Shown piece by piece: positions 33,479-42,913 of a stretch of DNA of 44,027 bases. Under the pieces are notes generated by a model, which ran no database searches, was not told where the DNA came from, and was given only the letters and a program-made list of their open reading frames with translations. This stretch comes from an uncultured Muribaculaceae bacterium (GTDB taxonomy: Bacteria > Bacteroidota > Bacteroidia > Bacteroidales > Muribaculaceae). The translations under genes and the position numbers were made by a program. The stretch is taken from NCBI GenBank assembly GCA_910586455.1, contig CAJUHX010000012.1, forward strand, positions 1-44,027, given 5' to 3'. Each line of letters starts with the position of its first letter. Within the stretch, counting starts at the first letter, position 1.

Positions 33479-35488
33479 TCAGAATGTTACGGCTATGTAG
33501 CCTCGGAGGCTGAACGGTGTGCCGGGGGTGAAGCATATTTCGGTAACCGGCTCGGTGTCGCCCGGAATCATTGTTTCGGTTTCGAACTGGGCCTCTTTCC
33601 ACTTGGTGTCGAAGAGGTTGTCGATGGCCATACCGAATGTGAATTTCTTCCAGGTGTATGCGGCGGTGAGGTCGACGATGCAGTATCCGTCGGCGGTGAG
33701 CGAGTAGTCTTCGTTGGCCGGACGGTTGCTTAGCCAGCGTGTTTTGGCGCTGGCGGCAAAGCCGTTGTGGTTCCATGTAAGGGCTGCCACAAGGGTGTTG
33801 ACCGGGGCGAGGGGCACGTAGTTTTGGCCTTTGGGGTCGTCGATGCTGCGGGCGTGCGAGTAGGTGTAGTCGCACTGGAAGTAGAAGTTTTTGAGGAATT
33901 CGTATCGTACGCCAAGGTCAAGGCCAAGGCGGCGGGTGCGTCCGCCCGGTTCAACCACGGCTTCGTCGCCCACATACACCATCTCCTGATTGGAGTGCAG
34001 AAACCATCCCATGGCTGCGAATGTAAGGCTTTTGAGCGGTTTCCATTTGAAGCCGAAGTCCACACCCCAGCTCGACGGCAGGGTAGGGCGGTCTTTCTCT
34101 ATCACTACCACACGGGCATCGTTGCTGTGGAAGCCTTTGCCGGCCTTGAGCAGCAGCTGCATGTTGCGGTTGGCATCCCAGGTGATGTTGAGTTTCGGCG
34201 ATACGGTTGCCTGTGAGTTGTGAGGGTTGGTGAATTCTTCGGCAGTCTTGTCGATGTAGTCCATCTTGAACCAGTCGACGCGGACTCCGGGGTTCACCAT
34301 CACGGGGCCGAAATTCATTTCGGCTCCTGCGTATGCCCAGAGCGACGATTCGCCTACATCGCCCAGCGAGTATGTGCCGATTTTGTTGCGGTCGACGGTA
34401 TGGTAAAGCCAGAGGTCTTTAACCTGGTCGTAGCGGAATCCTGCGCCGGCGGTTGCTTTCCAGATGTTGTTACCTACATTGAATGTATGGGCATACTCCG
34501 AGTTTCCGCCTCCGAGCCAGCGGCGTTCATGCTGGTTGATTTCGTCGCCGTTCACGGGGTCGTGCAGAAAGAATGTGAAGTTGCTGAAGAGATTGAAGGT
34601 GTAGTAAGAGGCGTAGAGGCTGGTGCTGAAGGTGCCGTGTCCGTCGGCCACGTGCAGATGGTGCAGTGCCTGCACACTGGTGCGGGTGGTGCTGCCGCCT
34701 TCGCTGGGGTCGAGCGAGCCGAACCATCCGATCATGCCCTTGTCGACGGCGCGATCGGGAATCTGGCCCGATGCGTTCCAGCTGCTGTTGAAGTGCGATG
34801 CAATCAGCGAGAATTTGGCGTTTTCGCTCCATTTGGTGTATTTGGCCATGCCGTTGAAGCGCTTGAAATTCTGGTCGGCGTCGAAGAATCCGTCGTCGGT
34901 AAGGAACGATGATGTCACGTACAGGCTTTGCATGGGTTCGTCGATAAGCGATGCGGTGGCGCGGTAGCGCTGGTAGTTGTGCATGCCTATTTCTATGGCA
35001 GCTCCGGTACGCATGCGGTCGGCGGTTTTGAATTCGACATATCCGGCGTTTGCGAGGTCGCCTTTGGACACGTTGTATGGGCCTTTGTCGAAGTCTACTT
35101 CTTCTATGACCTCCGGCATCAGGAAGTGCAGGTCGGCATAGCCCTGGCCGTGGGCATGGCTGACCATGTTGACTGGCATGCCGTCGACGGCAATGTTGAT
35201 GTCGGTGCCGTGGTCAAGGTCGAAGCCGCGCAGAAACAGTTGTTCGGCTTTGCCTCCGCCGGCGTGCTGGGCTATGAACAGACCGGGCACTATGCGCAGC
35301 ACTTCCTGCGACGATTTTACAGGATTGACCTTGAGGTCGAGATTTACAGCTTCGTTGAGGTGCTGCACTTTTGGTGCGACGGTAACGAATTCCGGCAAAG
35401 TAAAGGTAGTGTCGGCAAGATTGGCCGGCTCGTGTGCCAGGGCGGTTGCTGTGACTGCAAGCGACAGCAGGGTAGCGGATTTTCTCAT
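33479..35488 (-). CDS. TonB-dependent receptor with His-rich plug
   Basis: 669 residues, not of the SusC class: it has a signal peptide, no carboxypeptidase-like domain and no SusD partner. The plug begins near residue 45 (VNPVKSSQEVLRIVPGLFIAQ, FLRGFDLDHGTDINIAVDGMP) and contains VNMVSHAHGQGYADLHF with H111, H113 and H121, plus H75 and H93. The barrel ends in FSLRGYIAVTF. Small receptors usually import metals, siderophores or cofactors; the histidines suggest a metal ligand, but the substrate is unknown. It is preceded at 150 bases by an acyltransferase gene on the same strand and probably has its own transcript. Confidence 0.93.
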   Translation of the reverse strand: MRKSATLLSLAVTATALAHEPANLADTTFTLPEFVTVAPKVQHLNEAVNLDLKVNPVKSSQEVLRIVPGLFIAQHAGGGKAEQLFLRGFDLDHGTDINIAVDGMPVNMVSHAHGQGYADLHFLMPEVIEEVDFDKGPYNVSKGDLANAGYVEFKTADRMRTGAAIEIGMHNYQRYRATASLIDEPMQSLYVTSSFLTDDGFFDADQNFKRFNGMAKYTKWSENAKFSLIASHFNSSWNASGQIPDRAVDKGMIGWFGSLDPSEGGSTTRTSVQALHHLHVADGHGTFSTSLYASYYTFNLFSNFTFFLHDPVNGDEINQHERRWLGGGNSEYAHTFNVGNNIWKATAGAGFRYDQVKDLWLYHTVDRNKIGTYSLGDVGESSLWAYAGAEMNFGPVMVNPGVRVDWFKMDYIDKTAEEFTNPHNSQATVSPKLNITWDANRNMQLLLKAGKGFHSNDARVVVIEKDRPTLPSSWGVDFGFKWKPLKSLTFAAMGWFLHSNQEMVYVGDEAVVEPGGRTRRLGLDLGVRYEFLKNFYFQCDYTYSHARSIDDPKGQNYVPLAPVNTLVAALTWNHNGFAASAKTRWLSNRPANEDYSLTADGYCIVDLTAAYTWKKFTFGMAIDNLFDTKWKEAQFETETMIPGDTEPVTEICFTPGTPFSLRGYIAVTF

Positions 35489-35638
35489 GTCGAGTAGTAA
35501 AGCAATTGAAACTAAGTTTAACTACATTTACAACATCGAAAGATTCAGAAAGTTCCCGCCGCCATGCTGTAATGTCACTGCTTTATTATACTCCGTTCAC
35601 CTCAAAATATGTGTTAACGGTTGGCCGTGACGACGGTA

Positions 35639-36796
35639 TCACCTGTGCCTGCTCTTGAGAAAGCAGTTTGCGAGCCATGCGCGCACAGGCATATCGTAGA
35701 GGCGTTCGCAGGCGTATGCCACGCCAAGGGTCAGCAGGAACACTGCCACTCCATTGAAGATGTGTACCGACTGAGGCATGTCGGGGTGCTTGTAGGTCCA
35801 GTCGAAGAGTATGTAGATGAGCGGATAGTGGGTAATGTACAGCGGATAGGATATACGGCCCAGACTCTGGCAGAGCGAGGTGGTGCGCCGACCCATGTCG
35901 TTGCTGCCGGCTCCTATCATAAGGACTGCCGGAAATACCAGAAGCACGCACAGCAGTTCGTACAGGCCGTTCGGCCAGTGGTAGTCGGAAAGGCCTACAC
36001 GCGGCATCAGCATCACGGCGGCTATAATCAGCGAACTCAGCAGGAAGGCTCCGCGAACTTTTATGCGCATGCCAAGGCGGTACACAAGCAGACCGGCGAA
36101 GAACGGATACAGCAGGCGGGTAAAGCCCACATAGAGCTGTGTGGGCGCAAGCGACCAGCCGCCGATAAGAGTAAAGCGTTCGGCGCTGCGTTCGGTCAGG
36201 ATGCCGAATGTGTCGATATTGAATGTGATATCAACCGACAGGCAGGCGGCCAGTGCCACGAATACTCCCAGCAGCCACAGCGGAAAACGCCGTATGAACA
36301 GAGCATACAGCAGGTTGGCTAAGTATTCGAACGCCAGCGACCACTGCGGGCCGTTGAGCGAGTAGCCTTCGTTCCAGCCTCGGATGTCGAGTGCCTTGGT
36401 GGTAGGTATCATCAGGCAGGCGAGCAGCCATATCAGCAGCAGGGTACCCACTGAGGTAGACTCGATGTGTGCCAGCCCGAAGTAGTAGGCCAGCATGCCC
36501 AGTGTGGCGCCCATGAGCACCATGGGCTGCAGACGGATAAGACGCCGCTTTACAAAGCCTTTGAAGTTGAGTCCGCGGCCCCAGCGGTCGTCGTAGGCAT
36601 AGCCAAGCACAAAGCCCGAGAGCGCGAAGAAGAAGTCAACCGCCAGGTATCCGTGGTTGATAATCTGCAGGGCCGGGCCTCCGGAGTGAATTTCGAAAAT
36701 ATGAAAGGCTACTACAATGAGGGCTGCGACGCCGCGCAGACCATCAAGAATTTCAAAGCGTGGTTTGGTTGATAATGATGGTTTAAGGCTTGTCAT
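35639..36796 (-). CDS. Membrane acyltransferase (acyltransferase_3 family)
   Basis: 385 residues with about ten membrane helices. The family start is clear (FEILDGLRGVAALIVVAFHIFE, with the conserved Arg and His), as are DFFFALSGFVLGYAYDDRWG, GPQWSLAFEYLANLLYALF and GRISYPLYITHYPLIY. These integral-membrane enzymes transfer acetyl or similar groups to cell-surface sugars or peptidoglycan. The acceptor cannot be read from sequence. It follows the CaCA antiporter gene by 27 bases, so the two may share a message. Confidence 0.93.
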   Translation of the reverse strand: MTSLKPSLSTKPRFEILDGLRGVAALIVVAFHIFEIHSGGPALQIINHGYLAVDFFFALSGFVLGYAYDDRWGRGLNFKGFVKRRLIRLQPMVLMGATLGMLAYYFGLAHIESTSVGTLLLIWLLACLMIPTTKALDIRGWNEGYSLNGPQWSLAFEYLANLLYALFIRRFPLWLLGVFVALAACLSVDITFNIDTFGILTERSAERFTLIGGWSLAPTQLYVGFTRLLYPFFAGLLVYRLGMRIKVRGAFLLSSLIIAAVMLMPRVGLSDYHWPNGLYELLCVLLVFPAVLMIGAGSNDMGRRTTSLCQSLGRISYPLYITHYPLIYILFDWTYKHPDMPQSVHIFNGVAVFLLTLGVAYACERLYDMPVRAWLANCFLKSRHR

Positions 36797-36823
36797 AGAG
36801 ATTGTTGTTGAACAAGTTATGAT

Positions 36824-37801
36824 TCACAATCGTGCCAGTAGTATTGACACATAGGCAATATATACGGAGGAGAGCAGGGCGCCCTCGATGCGGGTGATTG
36901 TGCGCTCCTTGAAAAGCCAGCCGAAGAGGTAGAAGAGTATTGAGGCGGTAAGCAGTGTCAGCAGGTCGAAATTACCTATGGAGCCGAAGGGCAGCGGGCT
37001 TATGGTTGCCGATACTCCCAGTACCATGAGTACATTGAATATATTGCTGCCTATTACGTTGCCTACCGCCAGCCCGGCACGCCCTTTGGTGGCAGCCACT
37101 ACCGATGTGGCCAGTTCGGGCAGCGAAGTGCCCACAGCCACAATGGTGAGGCCTATCACGGCCTCGCTGACGCCCAGGCCGGCGGCAATGCCTGATGCAC
37201 CGTCGACGAAGCGGTCGCCGCCCCATATCAGGGCCGCAAGTCCAAGTACCATATATAAGGCCGATTTCCATACCGGCATCGGCGCGGAGTCCGGGCGCGG
37301 CTCGGCCGAGCCGCTTTGGCTGAGGTCGGGCTGCTTGGCGCTGGCGAAAGTATAGCGCATGAAAAGCAGGAAGAATATCAGCAGGAATATACCCGACACA
37401 CGCGATACCTCGTTGACTCCTCCGCCATCTATACTGCCGCTGTTGCCCAACACAAGCAGCACTGCCGACGACAGAATCACCATAGGAATCTCGAGCGACA
37501 TAACGCTGCGTGTAACAGTAATGGGGCGTACCATGGCAGTGACGCCGATAATCACAAGTATGTTCATTATGTTGCTGCCCACCACGTTGCCTATGGCCAG
37601 CTGGGAGTTGCCGTTGATGGCTGATACCACCGATATTACCAATTCGGGTGCCGAGGTGCCGAACGCCACCACGGTAAGACCTACAACCAGTTCGCTTATG
37701 CCCATGCGCTTGGCAATTGCCGAGGCGCCGTCGGTGAGCGCGTTGGCGCCGGCAAGTATAAGTACAAGGCCCGCTACGAGCCATACTATATCCATTATCA
37801 T
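36824..37801 (-). CDS. CaCA-family calcium/sodium antiporter (YrbG-like)
   Basis: 325 residues with two homologous halves and about ten membrane helices. The alpha repeats that bind cations are intact: VAFGTSAPELVISVVSAI with IGNVVGSNIMN in the first half, and VAVGTSLPELATSVVAAT with VGNVIGSNIFN in the second. It exchanges Na+ for Ca2+ across the inner membrane. Start could be the first Met or Met3 (MIMDIVW). The loop between halves (about residues 160-176) is polar and cytoplasmic, as expected. Confidence 0.95.
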   Translation of the reverse strand: MIMDIVWLVAGLVLILAGANALTDGASAIAKRMGISELVVGLTVVAFGTSAPELVISVVSAINGNSQLAIGNVVGSNIMNILVIIGVTAMVRPITVTRSVMSLEIPMVILSSAVLLVLGNSGSIDGGGVNEVSRVSGIFLLIFFLLFMRYTFASAKQPDLSQSGSAEPRPDSAPMPVWKSALYMVLGLAALIWGGDRFVDGASGIAAGLGVSEAVIGLTIVAVGTSLPELATSVVAATKGRAGLAVGNVIGSNIFNVLMVLGVSATISPLPFGSIGNFDLLTLLTASILFYLFGWLFKERTITRIEGALLSSVYIAYVSILLARL

Positions 37802-37868
37802 AACTGCGATGAATTTGATTTTTTACATCTTTAACGCAACGTATGGCCCTTTTGTTGTGTTTCATTTG

Positions 37869-37876
37869 TACCTTTG
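37869..37876 (+). promoter_or_regulatory. -7 promoter element for the aldo/keto reductase gene
   Basis: TACCTTTG fits TAnnTTTG, 29 bases before the ATG at 37906. Confidence 0.5.
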
Positions 37877-37905
37877 TAAATTACTAACCACAAACTCACT
37901 GCACT

Positions 37906-38862
37906 ATGATATACAGAAGATGCGGACACAGTGGCATCGAACTGCCTGTAATTTCGCTTGGTTTATGGCATAACTTCGGCGATGTCGACGACTTTGGCAC
38001 CGCCCGCGACATGTTGCTGACCGCTTTTGAAAGCGGCGTTTGCCATTTCGATCTCGCCAACAACTACGGACCCTCGCCCGGAAGCGCCGAGATTACTTTC
38101 GGCAAGGTGCTGAAATCGGACCTTGCAGCGCATCGCGACGAAATGTTCATATCATCCAAGGCCGGACACGAGATGTGGCCGGGCGTGTACGGCGGCAACT
38201 CGTCGCGCAAAAATCTTATGGCATCGTGCGATGCCAGTCTGCGCCGTACCGGCCTGGAGTATTTCGATGTGTTCTACAGCCACCGTTACGACGGTGTTAC
38301 TCCGGTAGAGGAAACCATGCAGGCCCTGATAGATATAGTGCGCGGCGGCAAGGCGCTTTATGCCGGAATATCAAAGTATCCGCCCGAACTTCAGGAGTAC
38401 GCCTGCCGCATACTGGCCGAGGCGAAAGTTCCATGCCTGCTCAGCCAGTACCGCTATTCGATGTTCGACCGCGTGGCAGCCGCCGACAACTTCGGTATCG
38501 CTGCAGAAGCCGGAAGCGGCATCATTGTTTTCTCGCCTCTGGCACAGGGTTTGCTCACCGACAAGTATCTCGACGGAGTTCCGGCCGATAGCCGTGCGGC
38601 AAAGTCGACGGGGTATCTGAAACTGTCGCAGGTGAGTTCCGACAAAGTAGCCAAGGCGCGACGCCTCAACGAACTTGCCTCGAGGCGCGGGCAGTCGCTG
38701 GCGCAGATGGCCCTGGCCTGGATTCTCGCCGACAGCCGCGTGACTTCAATAATCGTAGGCGCTTCGTCGGTAAAGCAGCTCACAAACAACCTCGCCACTC
38801 TCGACAGCAAGCTCGATTTCAGTTCCGAAGAACTTAACGAAATTGAAGCCATCCTAAGCTGA
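37906..38862 (+). CDS. Aldo/keto reductase (YghZ-like)
   Basis: 318 residues, NADPH-dependent (beta/alpha)8 oxidoreductase. The catalytic tetrad is visible: D49 and Y54 (FDLANNYGPSPGSAE), K85 (ISSKAG) and H126 (FYSHRYD). Cofactor-binding segments FSPLAQGLL and IIVGASSVKQLTNN are present. Closest style is the E. coli YghZ group, which reduces glyceraldehyde-3-phosphate and methylglyoxal; the real substrate is unknown. The DUF445 gene begins 29 bases downstream and may be co-transcribed. Confidence 0.95.
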   Translation: MIYRRCGHSGIELPVISLGLWHNFGDVDDFGTARDMLLTAFESGVCHFDLANNYGPSPGSAEITFGKVLKSDLAAHRDEMFISSKAGHEMWPGVYGGNSSRKNLMASCDASLRRTGLEYFDVFYSHRYDGVTPVEETMQALIDIVRGGKALYAGISKYPPELQEYACRILAEAKVPCLLSQYRYSMFDRVAAADNFGIAAEAGSGIIVFSPLAQGLLTDKYLDGVPADSRAAKSTGYLKLSQVSSDKVAKARRLNELASRRGQSLAQMALAWILADSRVTSIIVGASSVKQLTNNLATLDSKLDFSSEELNEIEAILS

Positions 38863-38891
38863 ATAAAAGCAACCTGCACATAGTCAAGCCT

Positions 38892-39803
38892 ATGATAGAA
38901 CTTACTTATATAGCACGACCGCTCATCGGCGCCGTAATCGGCTACATTACCAACGATATTGCCATACGCATGCTATTCAGGCCGCGACGGGCAAAATACA
39001 TATTCGGCTTCCGACTGCCGTTTACTCCCGGGCTGATACCCAAGGAGAAAGCCCGCATCGCGGCCTCGATAGGCGAAGCTATAAGCAAAAATCTGATGAA
39101 CCGAGAGGTGCTGGAAAAAACTCTGCTCTCCGACGACATCACCGGCAAGCTTGCCACTGCCTTCGATGACTTTGTGGCCGGACAGAAAGCCAATACCGAG
39201 CCGGTAGGGCAGTTGCTGGCACGGTATCTGGCGCCTGCCGACCCCGAGGCGCTGCGCTCCGACATTGTCGGCGGCCTTGCCGACCGCATTCATCGCGCAA
39301 TGGTCGCCGCCGACCTCGGGCCGGGAATCGCCTCCATAGCCATCGGGCATGTAGCAGACAAACTGCGCGGAGGCGTGCCGGGAATACTCGGTGCCGACAA
39401 ACTTGTGACCCTGCTTATGGGGCCGATTGAAAAACTGCTGGCAAAACACATAAGCGAGATGGTGGAGGACAACTCACGGCAGATGGCCGCCTCGCTTATC
39501 GACGAGCAGACAGCCGCTTTTATGGAGATGCCCGTGAACAGACTCGTCGACAGACATCCCGGGCAGATTGCCTTTGTGCGCGGCTGGTTGCTGTCGGCCT
39601 ATCGCCGCGCTGTGGCCGAGCAACTGCCAAAAGCCATAGAAACCGTGAACATAAGCAATATGATAGAGCAGCGAATCAACGAAATGGACGTGCGCCAGAC
39701 CGAGCAGCTGATACTGCAGGTGATGCGCAAGGAACTCAAAGCAATCGTATGGCTCGGAGCCTTGTTGGGCTTCATTATGGGCTGCGTGAACCTGCTGTTT
39801 TGA
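38892..39803 (+). CDS. DUF445 membrane protein (YheB-like)
   Basis: 303 residues. One membrane segment at each end (RPLIGAVIGYITNDIAIRMLF and IVWLGALLGFIMGCVNLLF) brackets a long amphipathic helical middle. The family marks GYITNDIAIRMLFRP, PFTPGLIPKEKARIA and MEMPVNRLVD are clear. Function in this family is not established. Confidence 0.93.
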   Translation: MIELTYIARPLIGAVIGYITNDIAIRMLFRPRRAKYIFGFRLPFTPGLIPKEKARIAASIGEAISKNLMNREVLEKTLLSDDITGKLATAFDDFVAGQKANTEPVGQLLARYLAPADPEALRSDIVGGLADRIHRAMVAADLGPGIASIAIGHVADKLRGGVPGILGADKLVTLLMGPIEKLLAKHISEMVEDNSRQMAASLIDEQTAAFMEMPVNRLVDRHPGQIAFVRGWLLSAYRRAVAEQLPKAIETVNISNMIEQRINEMDVRQTEQLILQVMRKELKAIVWLGALLGFIMGCVNLLF

Positions 39804-39887
39804 CAGCCCGATTCAAAAGAATTGTTAAAGGGGGTATATATTATGGAAAAATTTCCTTAATTATGCTGTAAAGCATGTTTTTCAAGG

Positions 39888-41330
39888 ATGTCCGGCGGAG
39901 AAATAATTTGTAACTTCGCGAACGATTTCGGACGGGCAAATCCGGAGTCCTGTTCCAACAGTCTACTTCATCACTCTAACAACATCCTTACCTTGGTACC
40001 TGCCCTTTTAATTATCTTCGTTTTGGGCTATCTGATGATAGCATCGGAGCATGTACTGCACATTAACAAGGCAGTATTCGCTTTGATTATGTGCGGCCTG
40101 TTGTGGGCCGTCTATGCCGTCAATGGCCATGACCCGAATCTATCGACCGACATGGTCGAGGCCCTCGGCGACACCTGTGAGATTGTAGTATTCCTAATCG
40201 GGGCCATGACCATAGTGGAACTGATTGACCGCTACGGAGGCTTCCACATAATAGTAGAGAACCTGCATGCCTCGAACAAGCGGAAACTCATGTGGGTGCT
40301 GGCCTTTGTGGCCTTCTTCCTGTCGAGCGTGCTCGACAACATGACCACCACCATAATTATGGTGATGATGCTGCGCCGACTGCTCAGCGATCAGAAGGAA
40401 CGTTGGATTTTCGCCTGCGTTATCGTGCTGGCAGCCAATGCCGGCGGTGCGTGGTCGCCCATAGGCGACATCACCACCATAATGCTGTGGATGAAGAACT
40501 ATGTATCGTCGGTCGACCTGATTGTCAATCTGTTGCTGCCTTCAATAGTATCGGTAATAGTACCGGTGTCCATAGCCAGCCACATGGTTCCGGCCACACC
40601 TGTCGAGCCCCTCAACGACCACGATACCCGCGTGGGCTACCAGCTGTCGGAGCATCACAAAGGCCTGTCGATATTCATACTTATATGCGGAGTGGCAGGT
40701 CTGCTTTTCGTGCCGGTCTTCAAGGCCACTACCCATCTGGCACCTTATATGGGCATACTGCTGTCGCTGGGCGTGCTATGGCTGATTACCGAAATTCTGG
40801 TGCGCTATTACAAACTCGACGGCAAAATGGAAGGACGTGTAAGCCAGGTGGTGAAAAACATCGATATGAGCACCATACTCTTCTTTTTGGGCATTCTTAT
40901 GGCTGTGGCCGCACTAAGTCAGGCCGGCATACTTAGCTCACTGGCTGTATGGCTCAACGAAACATTCCACGATGTCTACATCATCAACATGATAATAGGT
41001 GTGCTTTCGTCGATAGTCGACAATGTACCACTGGTAGCCGCATGTATGAACATGTATCCTGTGGCCACCGACGCCATGATAGCCGCTTCGGTCGATCCGG
41101 CCTACACCATGATGTTTGTCGAGGACGGTCTGTTCTGGCATCTGCTCACATTCTGTGCCGGAGTAGGCGGCAGCCTGCTTATAATTGGCAGTGCGGCAGG
41201 TGTAGTGGCCATGGGCATCGAAAAAATCCAGTTTATGTGGTATGTCAAACGCATCACCTGGCTGGCATTCATAGGCTACCTCAGCGGCATAGCCGTGATA
41301 TGGCTCGAAAGTCTGATTCTTAATTTTTGA
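39888..41330 (+). CDS. nhaD: NhaD-family Na+/H+ antiporter
   Basis: 480 residues as the open frame stands. Ion transporter superfamily marks: HINKAVFALIMCGLLWAVYA, FLIGAMTIVELIDRYGGF, SSVLDNMTTTIIMVMML, NAGGAWSPIGDITTIMLW, GVLSSIVDNVPLVAACMNMY. It expels Na+ in exchange for protons at the inner membrane. The first 33 residues (polar, with CNFANDF and SNSLLHHSNN) precede the first helix and are not typical; the true start may be downstream, for instance TTG at 39993, since no ATG lies between. Confidence 0.92.
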   Translation: MSGGEIICNFANDFGRANPESCSNSLLHHSNNILTLVPALLIIFVLGYLMIASEHVLHINKAVFALIMCGLLWAVYAVNGHDPNLSTDMVEALGDTCEIVVFLIGAMTIVELIDRYGGFHIIVENLHASNKRKLMWVLAFVAFFLSSVLDNMTTTIIMVMMLRRLLSDQKERWIFACVIVLAANAGGAWSPIGDITTIMLWMKNYVSSVDLIVNLLLPSIVSVIVPVSIASHMVPATPVEPLNDHDTRVGYQLSEHHKGLSIFILICGVAGLLFVPVFKATTHLAPYMGILLSLGVLWLITEILVRYYKLDGKMEGRVSQVVKNIDMSTILFFLGILMAVAALSQAGILSSLAVWLNETFHDVYIINMIIGVLSSIVDNVPLVAACMNMYPVATDAMIAASVDPAYTMMFVEDGLFWHLLTFCAGVGGSLLIIGSAAGVVAMGIEKIQFMWYVKRITWLAFIGYLSGIAVIWLESLILNF

Positions 41331-41390
41331 ATACGTGCATCAAACCGCAACTTCTTTTCAAGTTATATGCTTTCATTAGGCGACGGAGTT

Positions 41391-41414
41391 AGGCCGGAGA
41401 TTATGTTCCGGCCT
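41391..41414 (+). other. Hairpin in the leader of the EFR1 gene
   Basis: AGGCCGGA (41391-41398) pairs with TCCGGCCT (41407-41414) around an 8-base loop. No T-run follows, so it is not a standard terminator; it may shape the 5' leader of the gene at 41456 or be chance. Confidence 0.35.
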
Positions 41415-41455
41415 GCTCTGAAGCCACTATCCGGACTTCTGTAACCATTAAAAGT

Positions 41456-42289
41456 ATGAACTTAAGCCAGCTTAGACTGATAACCTTTTCGCCTACCGCA
41501 ACCTCGCGGAAAGTAGGCGAGGCAATTGCCGCCGGAACGGCTGTTCAGGCCGTCGAAATTACTGATTTGACACTGGACAGCAGCCCTCTGCCGGAAATAC
41601 CGGCCGATACGCTCACTATCGTGGCAGTGCCGGTATATGCCGGACATGTGGCTCCGTTGGCAATGCAGCGTCTGGCGGAACTGCGCTCCAATGGTGCGCC
41701 CGCCGTGCCCGTGGTGGTTTACGGAAACCGTGATTACGAAAAAGCATTGACCGAATTGAGCGGCTTTCTTACAGAGCGAGGCTTCAGGCTTATAGCAGCC
41801 GCCACATTCATAGGCGAACATTCATACAGCACCGCCGAAAAACCCATAGCAGCCGGACGCCCCGATGCCGCTGATCTGGCACTGGCGCGCATTTTTGGCG
41901 AATCAATACGTAAGAAAATCGAGGCCGCTGAGGATATCGCCGGGCTTGACAGCGTGGATGTGGCCCGTATACCGCGTCCGCGCCGGCCATTGATTCCGCA
42001 GCTGCGCTTTGTGTATAATGTAATAAAGTTGCGTAAGAGTAGGGTGGCGAAGCCACGTACTCCTGAAGTTGATGCGCAGCTATGCACACATTGCGGTTAT
42101 TGTGTCTCAATATGCCCCTCAGGCGCCATAGCGAAAGGCAACGAATGTAGCAGCGACAGTAAAAAGTGCATCAGGTGTTGCGCCTGCGTAAAGCAATGTC
42201 CGCGCCATGCACGGACATTCAACACTCCGTTTGCCGCCATCCTTTTCGATTGCTTCAAACGACGCAAAGAGCCGCAGAGCATACTCTGA
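41456..42289 (+). CDS. EFR1-type flavodoxin/ferredoxin fusion protein
   Basis: 277 residues. The N-terminal 150 form a flavodoxin-like FMN domain (LRLITFSPTATSRKVGEAIA, the FMN phosphate loop; VAVPVYAGHVAPLA; VVVYGNRDYEKALTEL). C-terminally there are two 4Fe-4S motifs: C210-x2-C213-x2-C216-x3-C220 and C238-x2-C241-x2-C244-x3-C248. EFR1 proteins are soluble electron carriers of anaerobes with unknown partners. The gene is convergent with the sugar transferase gene, 11 bases apart. Confidence 0.93.
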   Translation: MNLSQLRLITFSPTATSRKVGEAIAAGTAVQAVEITDLTLDSSPLPEIPADTLTIVAVPVYAGHVAPLAMQRLAELRSNGAPAVPVVVYGNRDYEKALTELSGFLTERGFRLIAAATFIGEHSYSTAEKPIAAGRPDAADLALARIFGESIRKKIEAAEDIAGLDSVDVARIPRPRRPLIPQLRFVYNVIKLRKSRVAKPRTPEVDAQLCTHCGYCVSICPSGAIAKGNECSSDSKKCIRCCACVKQCPRHARTFNTPFAAILFDCFKRRKEPQSIL

Positions 42290-42300
42290 TTATCAGAATA

Positions 42301-42912
42301 TCAGATTATTTCGTTGTCGTACTTCATTCTGCGGCGGAGTACGGTGCAGAAAATCATCCGGATGTCCTTGATAAAGGAATAGTTGTGAAGATAATAGAGG
42401 TTGATTCGGACTTTGTCGGGAAATATCACCTCGTCGTTGAATTTCTGCGGGTCGGACTGCCCGGCTAATATATCTTCCTCATCGCGGTACTTGAGCGATG
42501 CCGGTCCGGTGATTCCCGGGCGTAATTTCAAGATGTCCCGGTCTTTACCTCTCAGCCGGTCGGCATATCCGGGCACGTCGGGTCGTGGACCTACAAAGCT
42601 CATGTCGCCTATGAGGACATTCCATAGCTCCGGCAGTTCGTCGAGTTTGTAGTGGCGCAGCTTTGCTCCGAGCGGAGTTATGCGGCTTTCGCCTGCCACT
42701 GATACCGACGAGCCGCCGTGTCCGACGGTCATGGACCGGAATTTATACATGGTAAACAGCCGGCCACCGAGGCCTACACGCTTCTGCCTGAAAATAACCG
42801 GTCCTCCGGGCATTTTCACTTTTATAAGAATAGCCACTACAAGCAGCACCGGCCATAGGAGCAATAATCCAGTCAGCGACATCAGCCGGTCGAAAATGTA
42901 TTTGGGAATCAT
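42301..42912 (-). CDS. Undecaprenyl-phosphate sugar-1-phosphate transferase
   Basis: 203 residues, the small (PglC-like) form of the bacterial sugar transferase family. One N-terminal membrane segment (GLLLLWPVLLVVAILIKV, about 14-32), then MYKFRSM (55-61), the catalytic DE dyad in DELPELWNVL (D91, E92) and FVGPRPDVPGY (106-116). It transfers a sugar phosphate from a nucleotide sugar to the lipid carrier, the first step in making a capsule, O-antigen or glycoprotein glycan. It starts 1 base after the stop of the ATP-grasp gene, so they share an operon that continues off the window. Confidence 0.95.
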   Translation of the reverse strand: MIPKYIFDRLMSLTGLLLLWPVLLVVAILIKVKMPGGPVIFRQKRVGLGGRLFTMYKFRSMTVGHGGSSVSVAGESRITPLGAKLRHYKLDELPELWNVLIGDMSFVGPRPDVPGYADRLRGKDRDILKLRPGITGPASLKYRDEEDILAGQSDPQKFNDEVIFPDKVRINLYYLHNYSFIKDIRMIFCTVLRRRMKYDNEII

Positions 42913-42913
42913 T

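Noticed and set aside
42285..42297. Small inverted repeat TCTGATTATCAGA between the EFR1 and sugar transferase genes
   Set aside because: Only 6 pairs with a 1-base centre and no T-run; too weak to call a terminator.
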